Below, piece after piece: positions 10,147-20,747 of a DNA stretch of 64,000 nt (within the stretch, counting starts at the first letter, position 1; each line of letters begins with the position of its first letter). A program made the position numbers and the translations under genes. The stretch covers positions 108,474 to 172,473 of the forward strand of contig NZ_VCHQ01000015.1 in assembly GCF_005860775.1 (NCBI RefSeq), in the 5' to 3' direction. The stretch is from Klebsiella indica. GTDB lineage: Bacteria > Pseudomonadota > Gammaproteobacteria > Enterobacterales > Enterobacteriaceae. The notes beneath the pieces are model-generated. The model searched no databases. It was not told the origin of the DNA and saw nothing but the letters and a program-made list of their open reading frames with translations.

Positions 10147-10500
10147 CTACACCTCGTTAAACTGCTGATAACTTGATTCACTGAAACCCAGCAGCATAGG
10201 CTTACCAGGCGCACAGAGCAATGGGCGCTTGATGATTGCCGGCATTTCCAGCATCAGATCCGCTGCGGCGTCGGCGTTATTGATACTGGCGCGAACCGTT
10301 TCATCCAGTTTGCGCCAGGTGGTCCCTCGGGTGTTGAGTAGGGCTTCCCAGCCGAGTTCGGCGATAAAGGTGTCGACTAATTCGCGACTCAGGCCATCAG
10401 CACGATAATCATGAAAGCGATATTCAAGCTGATGGGCGTCCAGCCAGCGGCGGGCCTTTTTTATGGTGTCGCAGTTTTTAATTCCGTACAGGGTTAGCAT
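10147..10500 (-). CDS. yffB: ArsC-family protein YffB
   Basis: A 117-residue thioredoxin-fold protein of the ArsC/Spx-like family. It contains one Cys in the [10 protein letters not shown] motif near the N-terminus but lacks evidence for arsenate reduction; the family is often called glutathione-dependent thiol reductase-like, and its role is unsettled. It is the first gene of the yffB-dapE-ypfN series, preceded by AGAGAAAGGTTTAATC as ribosome-binding region and by a 147-bp repeat. Confidence 0.92.
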   Translation of the reverse strand: MLTLYGIKNCDTIKKARRWLDAHQLEYRFHDYRADGLSRELVDTFIAELGWEALLNTRGTTWRKLDETVRASINNADAAADLMLEMPAIIKRPLLCAPGKPMLLGFSESSYQQFNEV

Positions 10501-10523
10501 GATTAAACCTTTCTCTTTGAATT

Positions 10524-10670
10524 AGAGCCTGTCCCATTAGGGCTATTTTGCTTGTCATTTTGAACCTGGGCAGTGCTCAGAATCCTCACGTACTACGTGT
10601 ACGCTCCGGTTCTTCCGCGCTGGCCGTGTTCAAACTGTCTGCGCCAATAACGCCTGGTGGGATAGGCTCT
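10524..10670. repeat. 147-bp MITE-like element with inverted ends
   Basis: AGAGCCTGTCCCATTAGG at 10524-10541 is the inverted counterpart of the sequence ending at 10670 (AGAGCCTATCCCACCAGG on the other strand), about 3 mismatches in 18. Inside, TTTTGAAC and GTTCAAAC form a second inverted pair, so the whole element can fold into one long stem. It has no coding potential. It resembles small enterobacterial intergenic repeats, but I cannot name the family. It lies just upstream of yffB. Confidence 0.65.
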
Positions 10671-11026
10671 TAATCTTTGGATTGAGATACTCCGAATAGA
10701 TACCCTAAATAATACGCGAATGACTGTAATAAATATCTTTTTTTCCCGCAGGATAGTTTGAATGTAATATTTTTCGTCTGTTTTTTAACCTCTCGTTTGT
10801 GCTTATCCCGACCCGGGGTCAGGGCTGGCGGATTGAGCAGATGAATGAATGTTGCTGAATGTTGCTATTGGTCACATTAAACCGCCACAAATAGGCTCAT
10901 AGTACTTACGAATGAAAGGGGAACATGTCGGAGACGATAGTAAAGCAATGAGAGCGATAGCAAAAACAAACTTTTCATTAACAACAAATTTGCATAAAAT
11001 TACCCATAATAATAAGAGAGGTTAGT
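10671..11026. other. AT-rich intergenic region, no gene recognised
   Basis: These 356 bases between the repeat and ypfM have an AT-rich core and short T- and A-runs but no convincing open frame, tRNA or terminator. They probably hold the promoter of ypfM on the plus strand and that of yffB on the minus strand, part of the latter possibly within the repeat. Confidence 0.4.
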
Positions 11027-11086
11027 ATGATTGAGCATGAACTGGGGAACTGGAAAGATTTTATCGAAGGTATGCTTCGTAAATAA
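11027..11086 (+). CDS. ypfM: 19-residue small protein YpfM
   Basis: A complete 19-codon frame from ATG 11027 to TAA, encoding a peptide that starts MIEHELGNWKDF and ends MLRK. It agrees closely with the small protein YpfM known from E. coli at the same place beside acrD. AAGAGAGG lies 5 bases before the start. The peptide is acidic and amphipathic, with no membrane segment. Function is unknown. It is convergent with acrD, with a strong hairpin between them. Confidence 0.85.
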   Translation: MIEHELGNWKDFIEGMLRK

Positions 11087-11152
11087 GTTTCCACAATGAG
11101 AGCAGGGCGATTCCACGAGCAGGATAATAATGCAGTTGAAGCGGCCACATGA

Positions 11153-11179
11153 AAAAGGCGACACCATATGTCGCCTTTT
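11153..11179. terminator. bidirectional terminator between ypfM and acrD
   Basis: AAAAGGCGACA and TGTCGCCTTTT form a perfect 11-pair stem with a 5-base loop; the A and T ends give a T-run on either strand, serving both convergent genes. Confidence 0.9.
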
Positions 11180-11219
11180 CTGTTATTTGCCCCGGTGAAA
11201 ACTGTCACCATCGCTTCTG

Positions 11220-14200
11220 CTATTGTGGCCGTTCCTTGAGCGGAAAACGGCGTCGCACAAGCGTGAAGAACAGCGGCACGAAGAAGATAGCCAGTAGGGT
11301 GGAAGAGAGCATGCCCCCCATAACACCGGTGCCGACGGCATGCTGGCTGCCGGAACCCGCACCGGTGCTGATAGCCATTGGCAGTACGCCGAAGATAAAC
11401 GCCAGCGAGGTCATCAGAATTGGCCTCAGACGCTGACGGCAGGCCGATAACGTCGCGGTAAGCAGATCCTCGCCTTTTTGGTTTAACTCATTGGCAAACT
11501 CGACGATAAGAATAGCGTTTTTGGCCGACAGGCCGATAACCGTCAACAGGCCCACCTGGAAGTAGACATCGTTGTCGAGCCCGCGCGCCCAGGTTGCCAG
11601 TAGCGCGCCAATAACCCCCAGCGGCACCACCAGCATCACCGAGAACGGCACCGACCAGCTTTCATACAGCGCCGCCAGGCATAAGAACACCACCAGCAGA
11701 GAAATCGCATACAGGGCCGGCGCCTGCGCGCCGGAGAGACGTTCCTGCAAGGACATCGCCGTCCATTCAAGGCCAAAACCGTTCGGCAACTGCTGAGCCA
11801 GTTTTTCCATAATCGTCATGGCGGTGCCGGTACTGACACCGGGCGCGGCTTCGCCGATGATTTCTACCGCCGAGTAGCCGTTGTAGCGCTCCAGGCGCGG
11901 CGAACCGGTCTCCCAGTGGGAGGTGGCGAAGGCGGAGAAGGGGACCATTGTGCCGCTACTGTTGCGCACGTACCATAGATTGATATCGTCTGGTAGCATG
12001 CGATACGGCGCAGCCGCCTGGACATAGACTTTCTTTACGCGCCCACGATCCATAAAGTCATTGACGTAGCTTGAACCCCATGCGGTTTGCAGCGTGTCGT
12101 TGATATCGTCGATGGAAAGGCCCAGCGCCTGAGCTTTACGTTGATCGATATCGATCTGCAATTGTGGGCTATCGTCGAGGCCGTTGTGGCGTACGCGGGT
12201 TAGCTGTTTATTTTGCGCGGCCAGTTCCAGCAGAGTATCGCGGGCGGCCATCAGCGCATCGTGCCCGTTGCCCGCGTGGTCCTCCAGTTCCATATCGAAA
12301 CCGGCTGAACTGCCGAGTCCGCTGATAGCCGGTGGGCTGCTGGCAAAGACGCGAGCCTCTTTAATCTTGTTAAACGCTTTCGTTGCGCGTTCGATGATGG
12401 CGAAAGAGGAGCCGCTCGTCGGATCGCGCTGGTTCCAGTCTTTCAGGCGTATGAACATTCGCGCCACGTTCTGGCCGTTGCCACCGGGGCCGGCGCCGAT
12501 TGTTGCGAACACCGATTCAACGTTCGCTTTCTCCTTTTTCAGGAAATAATCTTCTACCTTCTGCACCACTTTCAGCGTTTGTTGCTGGGTCGAGCCGCCA
12601 GGCAACTGTACTGAAGTGATAAACATTCCACGGTCCTCCTGCGGCAGGAACGACGTCGGCAGATGCAGAAACAGAAAGACCATGCCGCCCAGCAGCAGAA
12701 TGTAGATCATTATCCAGCGCAGCGAACGATGAAGAATTTTCGCCACCGCGGATTCGTAGCGGCTGGCGTTGCGGTTAAATAGGCGGTTAAACCCGCCGAA
12801 GAAGCCCCGTTTCCCGTGATCGTCTCCGCGGTGAATCGGCTTCAGTAAGGTGGCGCACAGGGCGGGCGTCAGAATCATCGCCACCAGAACAGACAGTACC
12901 ATCGCTGAAACAATGGTAATTGAGAACTGACGATAGATCGCGCCGGTTGTGCCGCCGAAAAAGGCCATTGGCACAAATACCGCCGACAGGACCATCGCGA
13001 TGCCAACCAGCGCGCCCTGGATCTGCCCCATCGATTTACGCGTCGCTTCGCGCGGCGAGAGGCCCTCCTCGCTCATGATACGTTCGACGTTTTCCACCAC
13101 CACGATGGCATCATCCACCAACAGACCGATTGCCAGCACCATGGCGAACATGGTTAAGGTGTTGATACTGTAACCGCAGACATAGAGGATGGCGAAGGTG
13201 CCCATCAGCACCACCGGTACGGCAATCGTCGGGATAAGCGTGGCGCGGAAGTTTTGCAGGAACAGATACATCACGAGGAACACCAGTACGATGGCCTCAA
13301 GCAGCGTTTTGACGACGTCAGTAATGGATGCTTTGACGAAAGAAGTCGTCTCGTAAGCGACTTTGTATTGCAGGCCGTGCGGGAAGTATTGCGATAGTTC
13401 GTTCAGGCGATCGATAACGCGCTCGGCGGTTGCCATTTCGTTAGCGCCGGAAGCCAGCTTGATCCCCAGGCCGGAGGCCGCCTGGCGGTTGTAGCGACTG
13501 AGATAATCATATTTCTCCGCGCCCATTTCGACGGTAGCCACGTCGCCAAGGGTGACTTCGGAACCATCCGGATTCACTCGTAACGTGATATTGCGGAACT
13601 GCTCCGGGGTTTGTAACAGCGATTGCGAATTAATGGTGGCGTTCAGCGCCTGCTTATCCACCGATGGCGTGCCGCCCAGTTGACCGACAGCGATTTGCGC
13701 ATTTTGCGCGGAAATGGCGTCAGTGACATCGCTCGCCGTCATCTGAAAACTATTGAGTTTGGCCGGATCGAGCCAGATGCGCATCGCGTACTGCGAACCG
13801 TAAGCGTCGATATCGCCGACGCCGTTCACGCGACTGAGCGGCTCCTGAATATTACTGGCGACGTAGTCGGCGATGTCTTGTTTATCCATACTGCCGTCGG
13901 TGGAGACGAAAGCAAGGGTCAGAATGTTGGTGTCCCCGGTTTTTCTCACCGTCACGCCCTGGTTTTGTACGGCCTGGGGGAGCTTGCGCATTGCCGATTG
14001 CAACTGGTTTTGTACCTGCTGGACGGCTTCATCCGGGTCGGTGCCGGCGGTAAAACTTAGCGTAATCGTGGCCTGGCCGGAACCGCTGCTTTGCGATGAC
14101 ATATACATCAGGTTGTCAAGGCCCGTCATGTTTTGTTCGATAACTTGGGTGACGGTATTTTCCAGCGTCTGTGCTGAAGCGCCGGGATAGTTCGCGGTGA

Positions 14201-14333
14201 TCCGCACGTTAGGCGGGGCCAGTTCGGGATATTGCTCAACGGGAAGCGATAAGATTGCAAGCGTTCCGGTCAGGCATAAAAGGATGGCCAGAACCCACGC
14301 AAAAATGGGGCGATCGATAAAAAAATTCGCCAT
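11220..14333 (-). CDS. acrD: multidrug efflux RND permease AcrD
   Basis: AcrD is the inner-membrane RND proton antiporter that exports aminoglycosides, bile salts and other amphiphilic drugs with AcrA and TolC. The 1037 residues match the family. There is a first membrane helix ([15 protein letters not shown]), two large periplasmic loops, and the proton-relay acids in [17 protein letters not shown] near residue 405. In E. coli and S. Typhimurium narQ lies upstream of acrD; here the gap to aegA is only 388 bases and narQ is absent. It is expected to respond to BaeSR and CpxAR; I could not locate those boxes with confidence. Confidence 0.97.
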   Translation of the reverse strand: MANFFIDRPIFAWVLAILLCLTGTLAILSLPVEQYPELAPPNVRITANYPGASAQTLENTVTQVIEQNMTGLDNLMYMSSQSSGSGQATITLSFTAGTDPDEAVQQVQNQLQSAMRKLPQAVQNQGVTVRKTGDTNILTLAFVSTDGSMDKQDIADYVASNIQEPLSRVNGVGDIDAYGSQYAMRIWLDPAKLNSFQMTASDVTDAISAQNAQIAVGQLGGTPSVDKQALNATINSQSLLQTPEQFRNITLRVNPDGSEVTLGDVATVEMGAEKYDYLSRYNRQAASGLGIKLASGANEMATAERVIDRLNELSQYFPHGLQYKVAYETTSFVKASITDVVKTLLEAIVLVFLVMYLFLQNFRATLIPTIAVPVVLMGTFAILYVCGYSINTLTMFAMVLAIGLLVDDAIVVVENVERIMSEEGLSPREATRKSMGQIQGALVGIAMVLSAVFVPMAFFGGTTGAIYRQFSITIVSAMVLSVLVAMILTPALCATLLKPIHRGDDHGKRGFFGGFNRLFNRNASRYESAVAKILHRSLRWIMIYILLLGGMVFLFLHLPTSFLPQEDRGMFITSVQLPGGSTQQQTLKVVQKVEDYFLKKEKANVESVFATIGAGPGGNGQNVARMFIRLKDWNQRDPTSGSSFAIIERATKAFNKIKEARVFASSPPAISGLGSSAGFDMELEDHAGNGHDALMAARDTLLELAAQNKQLTRVRHNGLDDSPQLQIDIDQRKAQALGLSIDDINDTLQTAWGSSYVNDFMDRGRVKKVYVQAAAPYRMLPDDINLWYVRNSSGTMVPFSAFATSHWETGSPRLERYNGYSAVEIIGEAAPGVSTGTAMTIMEKLAQQLPNGFGLEWTAMSLQERLSGAQAPALYAISLLVVFLCLAALYESWSVPFSVMLVVPLGVIGALLATWARGLDNDVYFQVGLLTVIGLSAKNAILIVEFANELNQKGEDLLTATLSACRQRLRPILMTSLAFIFGVLPMAISTGAGSGSQHAVGTGVMGGMLSSTLLAIFFVPLFFTLVRRRFPLKERPQ

Positions 14334-14721
14334 CAGAATCAGGACCTCATTGTGTGCATTTTTTTGTTATTGCGCAGCCTGTGACACTCTAGCGGCAAGC
14401 TCTCAGACAACTGTGGAGAAAGCAAGGAGAACGTGTAAGTTATCGTGCGCCGTTTCTGGTAGCGTAAAGAATCGTCCTTCTCTCTCTACCTTTATCAATA
14501 TTTCCACGTTCTTCCCGTCGCCGCAGCTTCTCTGGCGTAAGCAATTATTACCTGAATAAATAAAACGCAATTTCATTTAAGTCAAAAAAATTGATCCAAC
14601 TCGGGTTATTACCAAAAAATCGCCATCCTGGGCAAATGTACATTGTTCCGGTACCGCCTTGTCGGTTAATAGATAGGCATGCGAATTGAGGGGTTATTCA
14701 CCACTAATACTGAAGGATGTC
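14334..14721. other. acrD/aegA divergent intergenic region; narQ missing
   Basis: The 388 bases hold the two divergent promoters and no intact gene, although narQ normally occupies this position. On the minus strand, about 14440-14545 could be a decayed narQ tail: one frame reads LRRREERGN and a shifted frame VEILIKV, faintly like the C-terminal region of NarQ (RRRESGGTE, then hydrophobic residues). That match is weak. The stretch 14560-14700 is AT-rich and precedes the aegA ribosome-binding site GAAGGATG. Confidence 0.45.
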
Positions 14722-16704
14722 ATGAACCACTTTATTTTAAGCGATAGTCATAAGTGCATCGGATGCAAGGCTTGTGAAGTTGCCTGCGTTATGGCGCACA
14801 ACGATGAGCAGCATGTATTGACCCCGCAGCGTTTTTTGCCGCGTATCACGGTTATCAAAGGCGAGCAAAAGCGTAACGCAGTAACATGTCATCATTGTGA
14901 AGGGGCTCCCTGTGCCCGCAGTTGTCCAAATGGCGCCATCAGCCAGCTTAACGGCAGTGTCCAGGTTAATCAGGAGAAATGCATTGGTTGTAAATCCTGT
15001 ATGGTCGCCTGTCCGTTTGGTGTGATGCAAATCGTCCTTACGCCGGTAAAGGCGGGAAGCGTCAAGGCGACAGCACACAAATGCGATTTGTGCAGCGGTC
15101 GTGAAGAGGGGCCTGCTTGCGTACAGAATTGCCCGGCCGAGGCACTGCAGCTGGCGACGGACGACACGCTGCTGAATCTGGCGAAACAGCGCCGGCAACG
15201 CGCGGCGCGGATGGACGCTCAGCCGTGGCACAGCCATTCCGGCGCGGCGGTCCCACTGCGCTCTGGCGGAAAAGCGGCGCGCATGGCCGCCACTCCGCCG
15301 CGTGGCGAGGCCGATAAACTGTCTGCTGAGGCGCGTAAAGCTAATTTCGCCGAAATATATCTCCCGTTTAGCGCCGGACAGGCCAGCCGTGAGGCGGAAC
15401 GCTGCCTGAAGTGCGGCGAACACAGTATTTGCGAATGGACCTGTCCGCTGCATAACCATATTCCGCAGTGGATTGAGCGCGTCAAAGCGGGCGATATCTC
15501 CGCCGCGGTGGAGCTTTCTCATCAGACCAACTGTCTGCCGGAAATTACTGGCCGTGTCTGCCCGCAGGATCGCCTGTGCGAAGGGGCCTGTACGCTGCGC
15601 GATGAGTACGGTTCGGTCACTATCGGCAACATTGAACGCTATATTTCCGACCAGGCGCTGGCCAGCGGCTGGCGGCCGGATCTCTCGCAGGTGGTTGAAA
15701 GCGGCAGGCGAGTGGCGATTATCGGCGCCGGCCCCGCCGGGCTTGCCTGCGCTGATAATCTGGTGCGCAACGGCGTTCGGCCAGTGGTGTTTGATCGCCA
15801 CCCGGAAATCGGCGGCTTGCTGACCTTTGGTATTCCGGCGTTTAAGCTGGATAAATCGCTCCTTGCCCGGCGGCGTGAAATCTTTACCCAGATGGGCGTG
15901 CGCTTTGAGCTTAACTGCGAGATAGGCAAAGATCTCCCGTTGACCACGCTGCTTGACGACTACGATGCGGTGTTTATCGGCACCGGAACCTACCGTTCAA
16001 TGAAAGCGGATCTGCCAAATGAAGACGCGCCAGGCGTGTATGATGCGTTGCCATTCCTGATTGCCAACACCCGGCAGGTGATGGGGCTTGCTGAGCTGCA
16101 GGATGAGTCTTACATCAACACCGAGGGGCTGAATGTTGTCGTGCTGGGCGGCGGCGATACGGCGATGGACTGTGTGCGGACTTCGCTGCGCCACGGCGCG
16201 AAACAGGTCACCTGCGCCTATCGTCGCGATGAAGCCAACATGCCGGGCTCGAAGAAAGAGGTTAAAAACGCGCGTGAAGAGGGGGCGATGTTTGAGTTTA
16301 ACGTCCAGCCAGTGACGCTGGAACTGGATGCGGAAGGCCACGTTAACGGCGTACGCTTCCTGCGTACCCAACTTGGCGAGCCGGATGCTCAGGGGCGTCG
16401 CCGTCCGTCGCCGATCCCGGGAAGCGAGTTCGTGATGCCTGCCGATGTGGTGATCATGGCTTTTGGTTTCCATCCACACGGCATGCCCTGGCTGGAGTCG
16501 ATCGGCGTACAGCTTGATAGTCGCGGTCGGATTAAAGCCAGCGTTGAAAGCCGCTATCGTTATCAGACTACCCATCGTAAGGTGTTTGCCGGGGGGGATG
16601 CCGTGCGCGGCGCTGACCTTGTGGTGACGGCGATGGCGGAAGGACGCCATGCTGCGCAGGGGATAATGGATTTCCTCGGTGTGAAATCGAATCCGCTTCA
16701 CTAA
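14722..16704 (+). CDS. aegA: putative oxidoreductase AegA (ferredoxin plus GltD-like fusion)
   Basis: AegA is an iron-sulfur/FAD oxidoreductase, linked in E. coli to anaerobic urate utilisation. Starting at ATG 14722 gives 660 residues, close to the E. coli length. The N-terminal 150 residues carry four [4Fe-4S] cysteine clusters (CIGCKACEVAC, CHHCEGAPC, CIGCKSCMVAC, CDLC) as in HycB-like electron-transfer subunits. The rest resembles the small subunit of glutamate synthase: CLKCGEH cluster, FAD motif GAGPAGLACA near 345 and NADPH motif GGGDTAMDC near 478. In E. coli aegA responds to NarQ-NarP, whose sensor gene is missing next door. Confidence 0.93.
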   Translation: MNHFILSDSHKCIGCKACEVACVMAHNDEQHVLTPQRFLPRITVIKGEQKRNAVTCHHCEGAPCARSCPNGAISQLNGSVQVNQEKCIGCKSCMVACPFGVMQIVLTPVKAGSVKATAHKCDLCSGREEGPACVQNCPAEALQLATDDTLLNLAKQRRQRAARMDAQPWHSHSGAAVPLRSGGKAARMAATPPRGEADKLSAEARKANFAEIYLPFSAGQASREAERCLKCGEHSICEWTCPLHNHIPQWIERVKAGDISAAVELSHQTNCLPEITGRVCPQDRLCEGACTLRDEYGSVTIGNIERYISDQALASGWRPDLSQVVESGRRVAIIGAGPAGLACADNLVRNGVRPVVFDRHPEIGGLLTFGIPAFKLDKSLLARRREIFTQMGVRFELNCEIGKDLPLTTLLDDYDAVFIGTGTYRSMKADLPNEDAPGVYDALPFLIANTRQVMGLAELQDESYINTEGLNVVVLGGGDTAMDCVRTSLRHGAKQVTCAYRRDEANMPGSKKEVKNAREEGAMFEFNVQPVTLELDAEGHVNGVRFLRTQLGEPDAQGRRRPSPIPGSEFVMPADVVIMAFGFHPHGMPWLESIGVQLDSRGRIKASVESRYRYQTTHRKVFAGGDAVRGADLVVTAMAEGRHAAQGIMDFLGVKSNPLH

Positions 16705-16762
16705 CGACAAAGCGGGTCCCGCGGCGTAGTATGACGACGTCATTCTATGCTGTGGGGCCTGT

Positions 16763-17347
16763 ATGTCACTCAATATCAACGTCATCAAAGATAAAATCCT
16801 CTCCGAAAACTGGTTTGTTTTACGCAATATGACCTATGAACTCACGCGCAGCGATGGCAGCGTGGTGCGCCATAAGCGTGAGGTTTACGATCGCGGAAAC
16901 GGCGCCACCATCATGCTGTATAACCGGCGTAAGCAGAGTGTCGTGCTGGTACGCCAGTTCCGCGTCGCCACCTGGGTAAACGGTAATCAGGATGGCATGC
17001 TGATCGAAACCTGTGCCGGGCTACTGGATAATGACGAGCCGGAAGTCTGTGTGCGCAAAGAGGCCATTGAAGAGACCGGTTTCGAGGTTGGGGAAGTGCG
17101 TAAACTGTTTGAGCTGTATATGTCTCCAGGCGGCGTCACCGAGCTTATCCATTTCTTTATCGCCGAATACAGCGATGCCCAACGGGCAAACGGCGGTGGC
17201 GGCGTTGATGATGAAGATATTGAGGTGCTGGAACTGCCTTTTAGCCAGGCGCTGGAGATGGTCGCGAACGGGGAGATTCGCGATGGCAAAGCGGTGATCC
17301 TCCTGCAATATTTGCAAACATCCGGGCTGATGACGCGGGATATCTGA
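16763..17347 (+). CDS. nudK: GDP-mannose hydrolase NudK (Nudix)
   Basis: NudK hydrolyses GDP-mannose to GMP and mannose-1-phosphate. The 194 residues (191 in E. coli) contain the Nudix box [19 protein letters not shown], with its required Arg and Glu residues in [11 protein letters not shown] near residues 95-108. The [16 protein letters not shown] loop is conserved in the family. It lies 58 bases after aegA and 78 bases before ypfG on the same strand. Confidence 0.95.
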   Translation: MSLNINVIKDKILSENWFVLRNMTYELTRSDGSVVRHKREVYDRGNGATIMLYNRRKQSVVLVRQFRVATWVNGNQDGMLIETCAGLLDNDEPEVCVRKEAIEETGFEVGEVRKLFELYMSPGGVTELIHFFIAEYSDAQRANGGGGVDDEDIEVLELPFSQALEMVANGEIRDGKAVILLQYLQTSGLMTRDI

Positions 17348-17425
17348 TAAATCTGATTGAGTAAAACCTTGCCGCTGGTGAACATGGCCGCTGTTTATCG
17401 CGTTTTCACCGGGGTTGTGCCGCTC

Positions 17426-18472
17426 ATGTTGTATCGGGTTATTCTTTTTCTGCTCTTCGGTTTGCTGCCGATGTCGCAGGTGCGGGCGGCACCTGCCCAA
17501 CAGCTATTCAGCGACTGGCTGGTGACCTGCAATAATCAGAATTTCTGCATCGCCCGCAACGTCGGGCTGCACTATGGTCTGGTTATGACGGTCAGTCGTA
17601 GCGCCGGGGCGACGACTAACGCCAGTCTGCGTATTGAACTTGGCGGCGTGGGCAACCCCGTCTCGGCGCTGGCACCGATCGCACCGCGTCTCCAGCTTGA
17701 CGGCCATCCATTGATCCTCAGCGATAAACAGTGGCAGATCACCGATAAACTGCTTAAAACCGACGATAGCCTCACCATTGATGCTTTCCTGCAGCAGGTG
17801 CAGGACGCGCAGGCCATTACCCTGGAGAATGGCCTGCAGAGTATTTCTCTGCAAGGGCTGAAAGCCGCTTTATTGTTCATTGACAGCCGACAAAAGCGTG
17901 TGGGGAATGAAACCGCGTGGGTAGGTAAGGGAGAGACTCTGTCGTTTAGCGTTCCGCCCGCGCCCGCTTTACGCGCGGTGGGAAAAGTCGATATGGCGCA
18001 GTCACCCCTCAGTCGCGATGAACTTAACGATCTGATGGATTACGGCAACGAGAAGATGAACAGCAGCGCTTGTTCACTGGACCCTTTTCGCCGCGAAGTA
18101 CGGGTTAGCGCATTGACCGATGACAATGTTCTACTGATGACCAGTTGTGAAGCGGGCGCTTACAACACCATTTGGCTGGCCTGGCTGGTTTCGCGTCAGC
18201 GGCCATTCATTGCGCGCCCGCTCCATCTGGCGTTGCCGTTTCAGCCGCCCGGCGATGCCGCGCGCGACATTGAGCTGGTTAATGCCAGCTATGATGACCA
18301 GCGTCAGGAACTGGTGACGCTGGATAAAGGGCGCGCGTCCGGCGATTGTGGCACACAAACTCGCTGGCGTTACGATGGTCAGCGATTTAATCTCGTACGT
18401 TATGCGCAGCAGCCGCGGTGCGATAACTGGCAGGGGCCAGATGCCTGGCCCACGCTGTGGGTTACCCGTTGA
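17426..18472 (+). CDS. ypfG: secreted DUF1176 protein YpfG
   Basis: A DUF1176 protein of unknown function. Start ATG 17426 gives 348 residues and an N-terminus [15 protein letters not shown] followed by an AXA-type cleavage site (VRAAPA), a Sec signal for export to the periplasm; the frame extends upstream to 17357 but that part overlaps a poor signal region. Four Cys residues after the signal suggest disulfides. Its last 11 bases overlap the 3' end of tktB, which is on the opposite strand. Confidence 0.88.
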   Translation: MLYRVILFLLFGLLPMSQVRAAPAQQLFSDWLVTCNNQNFCIARNVGLHYGLVMTVSRSAGATTNASLRIELGGVGNPVSALAPIAPRLQLDGHPLILSDKQWQITDKLLKTDDSLTIDAFLQQVQDAQAITLENGLQSISLQGLKAALLFIDSRQKRVGNETAWVGKGETLSFSVPPAPALRAVGKVDMAQSPLSRDELNDLMDYGNEKMNSSACSLDPFRREVRVSALTDDNVLLMTSCEAGAYNTIWLAWLVSRQRPFIARPLHLALPFQPPGDAARDIELVNASYDDQRQELVTLDKGRASGDCGTQTRWRYDGQRFNLVRYAQQPRCDNWQGPDAWPTLWVTR

Positions 18473-20456
18473 GTATCTCATTTGCCACATTAACAATATG
18501 CTCAACGGTAAAGCCGAAGTGAGGGAAGAGCTTGTCCGCGGGTGCTGATTCGCCATAACTGGTCATACCGACGATTTTTCCTTTTAGCCCCACGTATTTA
18601 TACCAGTAGTCGGCGATTCCGGCCTCGACGGCGACGCGGGCGTCGACGTCTGCTGGCAATACCGATTCCCGATAGGTTTCGTCCTGAGCATCGAACACGT
18701 CGGTCGATGGCAGGGATACCACACGGACATTCACTCCCCGGGCGAGCAGTTTTTCTGCCGCCAGCACCGTTATCTCTACTTCTGAACCGGTCGCTATCAG
18801 GATCAGGTCTGGTTTACCTCCGGCATCTTTCAGTACATAACCGCCGCGGGCGATATTCTGTACTTGTTCCGGCGTCCGCGCCATTTGCGCCAGGTTTTGC
18901 CTTGAGAGGATCAGCGCCGTCGGGCCGCAGTGTCTTGCTACTGCTGCCTGCCATGCGACGGCTGTTTCGACCTGATCGCATGGTCGCCAGGTGCTGAAGT
19001 TGGGCGTCAGTCGCAGGCTGGCCAGTTGTTCAACCGCCTGATGAGTCGGGCCATCTTCGCCAAGACCGATAGAGTCATGGGTATAAATCATGATTTGTCG
19101 CGCTTTCATCAGCGCCGCCATCCGCGCCGCATTGCGGGCATACTCGACAAACATCAGGAACGTGGAGGTGTAGGGGATAAAGCCGCCGTGTAACGCGATG
19201 CCGTTAGCAATAGCGGTCATGCCGAATTCACGTACGCCATAGTGGATATAGTTGCCTGCGGGCTCTTCTTTAATTGACTGCGAACCGGACCAGATGGTCA
19301 GGTTGCTGGGCGCGAGATCCGCCGAACCGCCCAGTAGTTCAGGCAGGATGGGGCCGTATGCGTTCAGCGCGTTTTGTGAGGCTTTTCGGCTGGCAATTTT
19401 CGCCGGTTCCGCCTGCAATCCGGCGATATAATGCTGAGTGACTTCCGTCCAGTTTTCCGGAAGCTTGCCGCTCATCCTGCGGGTGAGTTCCGCTGCCAGT
19501 TCCGGATATTGTTGTTGATAATCGGCGAATTTTGCGTTCCACGCCTGTTCGGCCTTTTCGCCGCGCGGACGGGCATCCCAGCCCTGATAGATTTCTTTGG
19601 GAATGTCAAACGGCGGATATTTCCAGCCCAGTTTCTCGCGGGCCAGAGCGACCTCTTTTTCCCCTAATGCGGCGCCATGTGACTCTTCGGAACCGGCTTT
19701 ATTCGGTGAGCCAAAGCCAATAATGGTGCGGCAGATAATCAGCGAGGGCTTATCCTTAACGCCCTGCGCTTCAACAATGGCCTGTTTGACTGCCAGTGGA
19801 TCGTGGCCGTCAATATCGCCGATGACGTGCCAGTGGTAGGCGTTGAATCGCGCGGCGGTATCATCGGTAAACCAGCCTGCGGTTTTACCATCAATAGAGA
19901 TGCCGTTATGGTCGTAGAAGCCAATGAGTTTCCCTAACCCCAGGGTGCCCGCCAGTGAACTGGCTTCGTGAGAAATCCCCTCCATCAGGCAACCATCGCC
20001 CATAAACACGTAAGTGAAATGATCGACTACGTCATGCCCAGGACGGTTGAACTGGGCAGCGAGCGTGCGTTCGGCAATCGCCATTCCCACGGCGTTGGCG
20101 AGCCCCTGGCCCAGCGGACCGGTGGTGGTTTCGACGCCAGGCGTATAGCCATACTCCGGATGACCGGGGGTTTTCGAATGTAGCTGGCGAAAGTGTTTGA
20201 GTTCCTCTATCGACAGCGCATAACCGGTCAGGTGCAGCAGGCTATAGAGCAGCATGGAAGCATGACCGTTGGAGAGAATAAAACGGTCGCGATCGTACCA
20301 GTGAGGATTCTGCGGATTGTGTTTAAGAAAATCGTTCCACAATACCTCGGCGATATCCGCCATTCCCATTGGCGCGCCGGGATGGCCTGAGTTGGCTTTC
20401 TGGACCGCATCCATACTGAGGGCGCGGATGGCGTTAGCAAGTTCTCTACGGGACAT
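18462..20456 (-). CDS. tktB: transketolase 2
   Basis: Transketolase isozyme of the pentose phosphate pathway that moves two-carbon units with thiamine diphosphate. Starting at [13 protein letters not shown] (ATG 20456, with CAGGAGTACATT before it) gives 664 residues; the related E. coli TktB has 667. The TPP-binding region begins [13 protein letters not shown] near residue 153 and ends with NGISIDGK; the pyrimidine-domain Glu lies in VREFGM near 410. In E. coli and S. Typhimurium talA lies immediately upstream in an operon with tktB; here it is absent and tktB has 291 bases of divergent spacer to maeB. Confidence 0.95.
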   Translation of the reverse strand: MSRRELANAIRALSMDAVQKANSGHPGAPMGMADIAEVLWNDFLKHNPQNPHWYDRDRFILSNGHASMLLYSLLHLTGYALSIEELKHFRQLHSKTPGHPEYGYTPGVETTTGPLGQGLANAVGMAIAERTLAAQFNRPGHDVVDHFTYVFMGDGCLMEGISHEASSLAGTLGLGKLIGFYDHNGISIDGKTAGWFTDDTAARFNAYHWHVIGDIDGHDPLAVKQAIVEAQGVKDKPSLIICRTIIGFGSPNKAGSEESHGAALGEKEVALAREKLGWKYPPFDIPKEIYQGWDARPRGEKAEQAWNAKFADYQQQYPELAAELTRRMSGKLPENWTEVTQHYIAGLQAEPAKIASRKASQNALNAYGPILPELLGGSADLAPSNLTIWSGSQSIKEEPAGNYIHYGVREFGMTAIANGIALHGGFIPYTSTFLMFVEYARNAARMAALMKARQIMIYTHDSIGLGEDGPTHQAVEQLASLRLTPNFSTWRPCDQVETAVAWQAAVARHCGPTALILSRQNLAQMARTPEQVQNIARGGYVLKDAGGKPDLILIATGSEVEITVLAAEKLLARGVNVRVVSLPSTDVFDAQDETYRESVLPADVDARVAVEAGIADYWYKYVGLKGKIVGMTSYGESAPADKLFPHFGFTVEHIVNVANEILNG

Positions 20457-20747
20457 AATGTACTCCTGAAACAATACGTTGCATGAGTTTTTATTGATTT
20501 AGGATAGAGAGGACGATGAGTTGCATAACTAAAAAGCATAGCAGACAGGGCCATCCTTGCTTTCAAGGGCAAGTTACATACACATTATAAATCTATAACA
20601 AATATAACGTTGTTATGGCGAGAGTTTGGCGGTGTTCAAAGTTTGCGACGCCGTCAGGCGAGATACTGGGTCACCCTTTAGGGTGAACACCAGGTACGCT
20701 ATTACGTTTCACCCTCCCTACGATCGATACGTGAAAGGAACGATAAA
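20457..20747. other. tktB/maeB divergent spacer; talA missing
   Basis: Only 291 bases separate the two start codons, where the transaldolase gene talA would be expected. I see no transaldolase-like frame. The central part (20575-20620) is AT-rich and could hold the promoters; CACCCTTTAGGGTG at 20672-20685 is a perfect palindrome close to the maeB start. Confidence 0.6.

Noticed and set aside
14640..14665. NarL/NarP 7-2-7 site upstream of aegA (TACATTGTTCCGGTA)
   Set aside because: The spacing is one base short of a 7-2-7 arrangement and the heptamers match poorly.
14737..15801. 354-codon open frame antisense to aegA
   Set aside because: Shadow of aegA, with composition unlike a real protein and no regulatory context.
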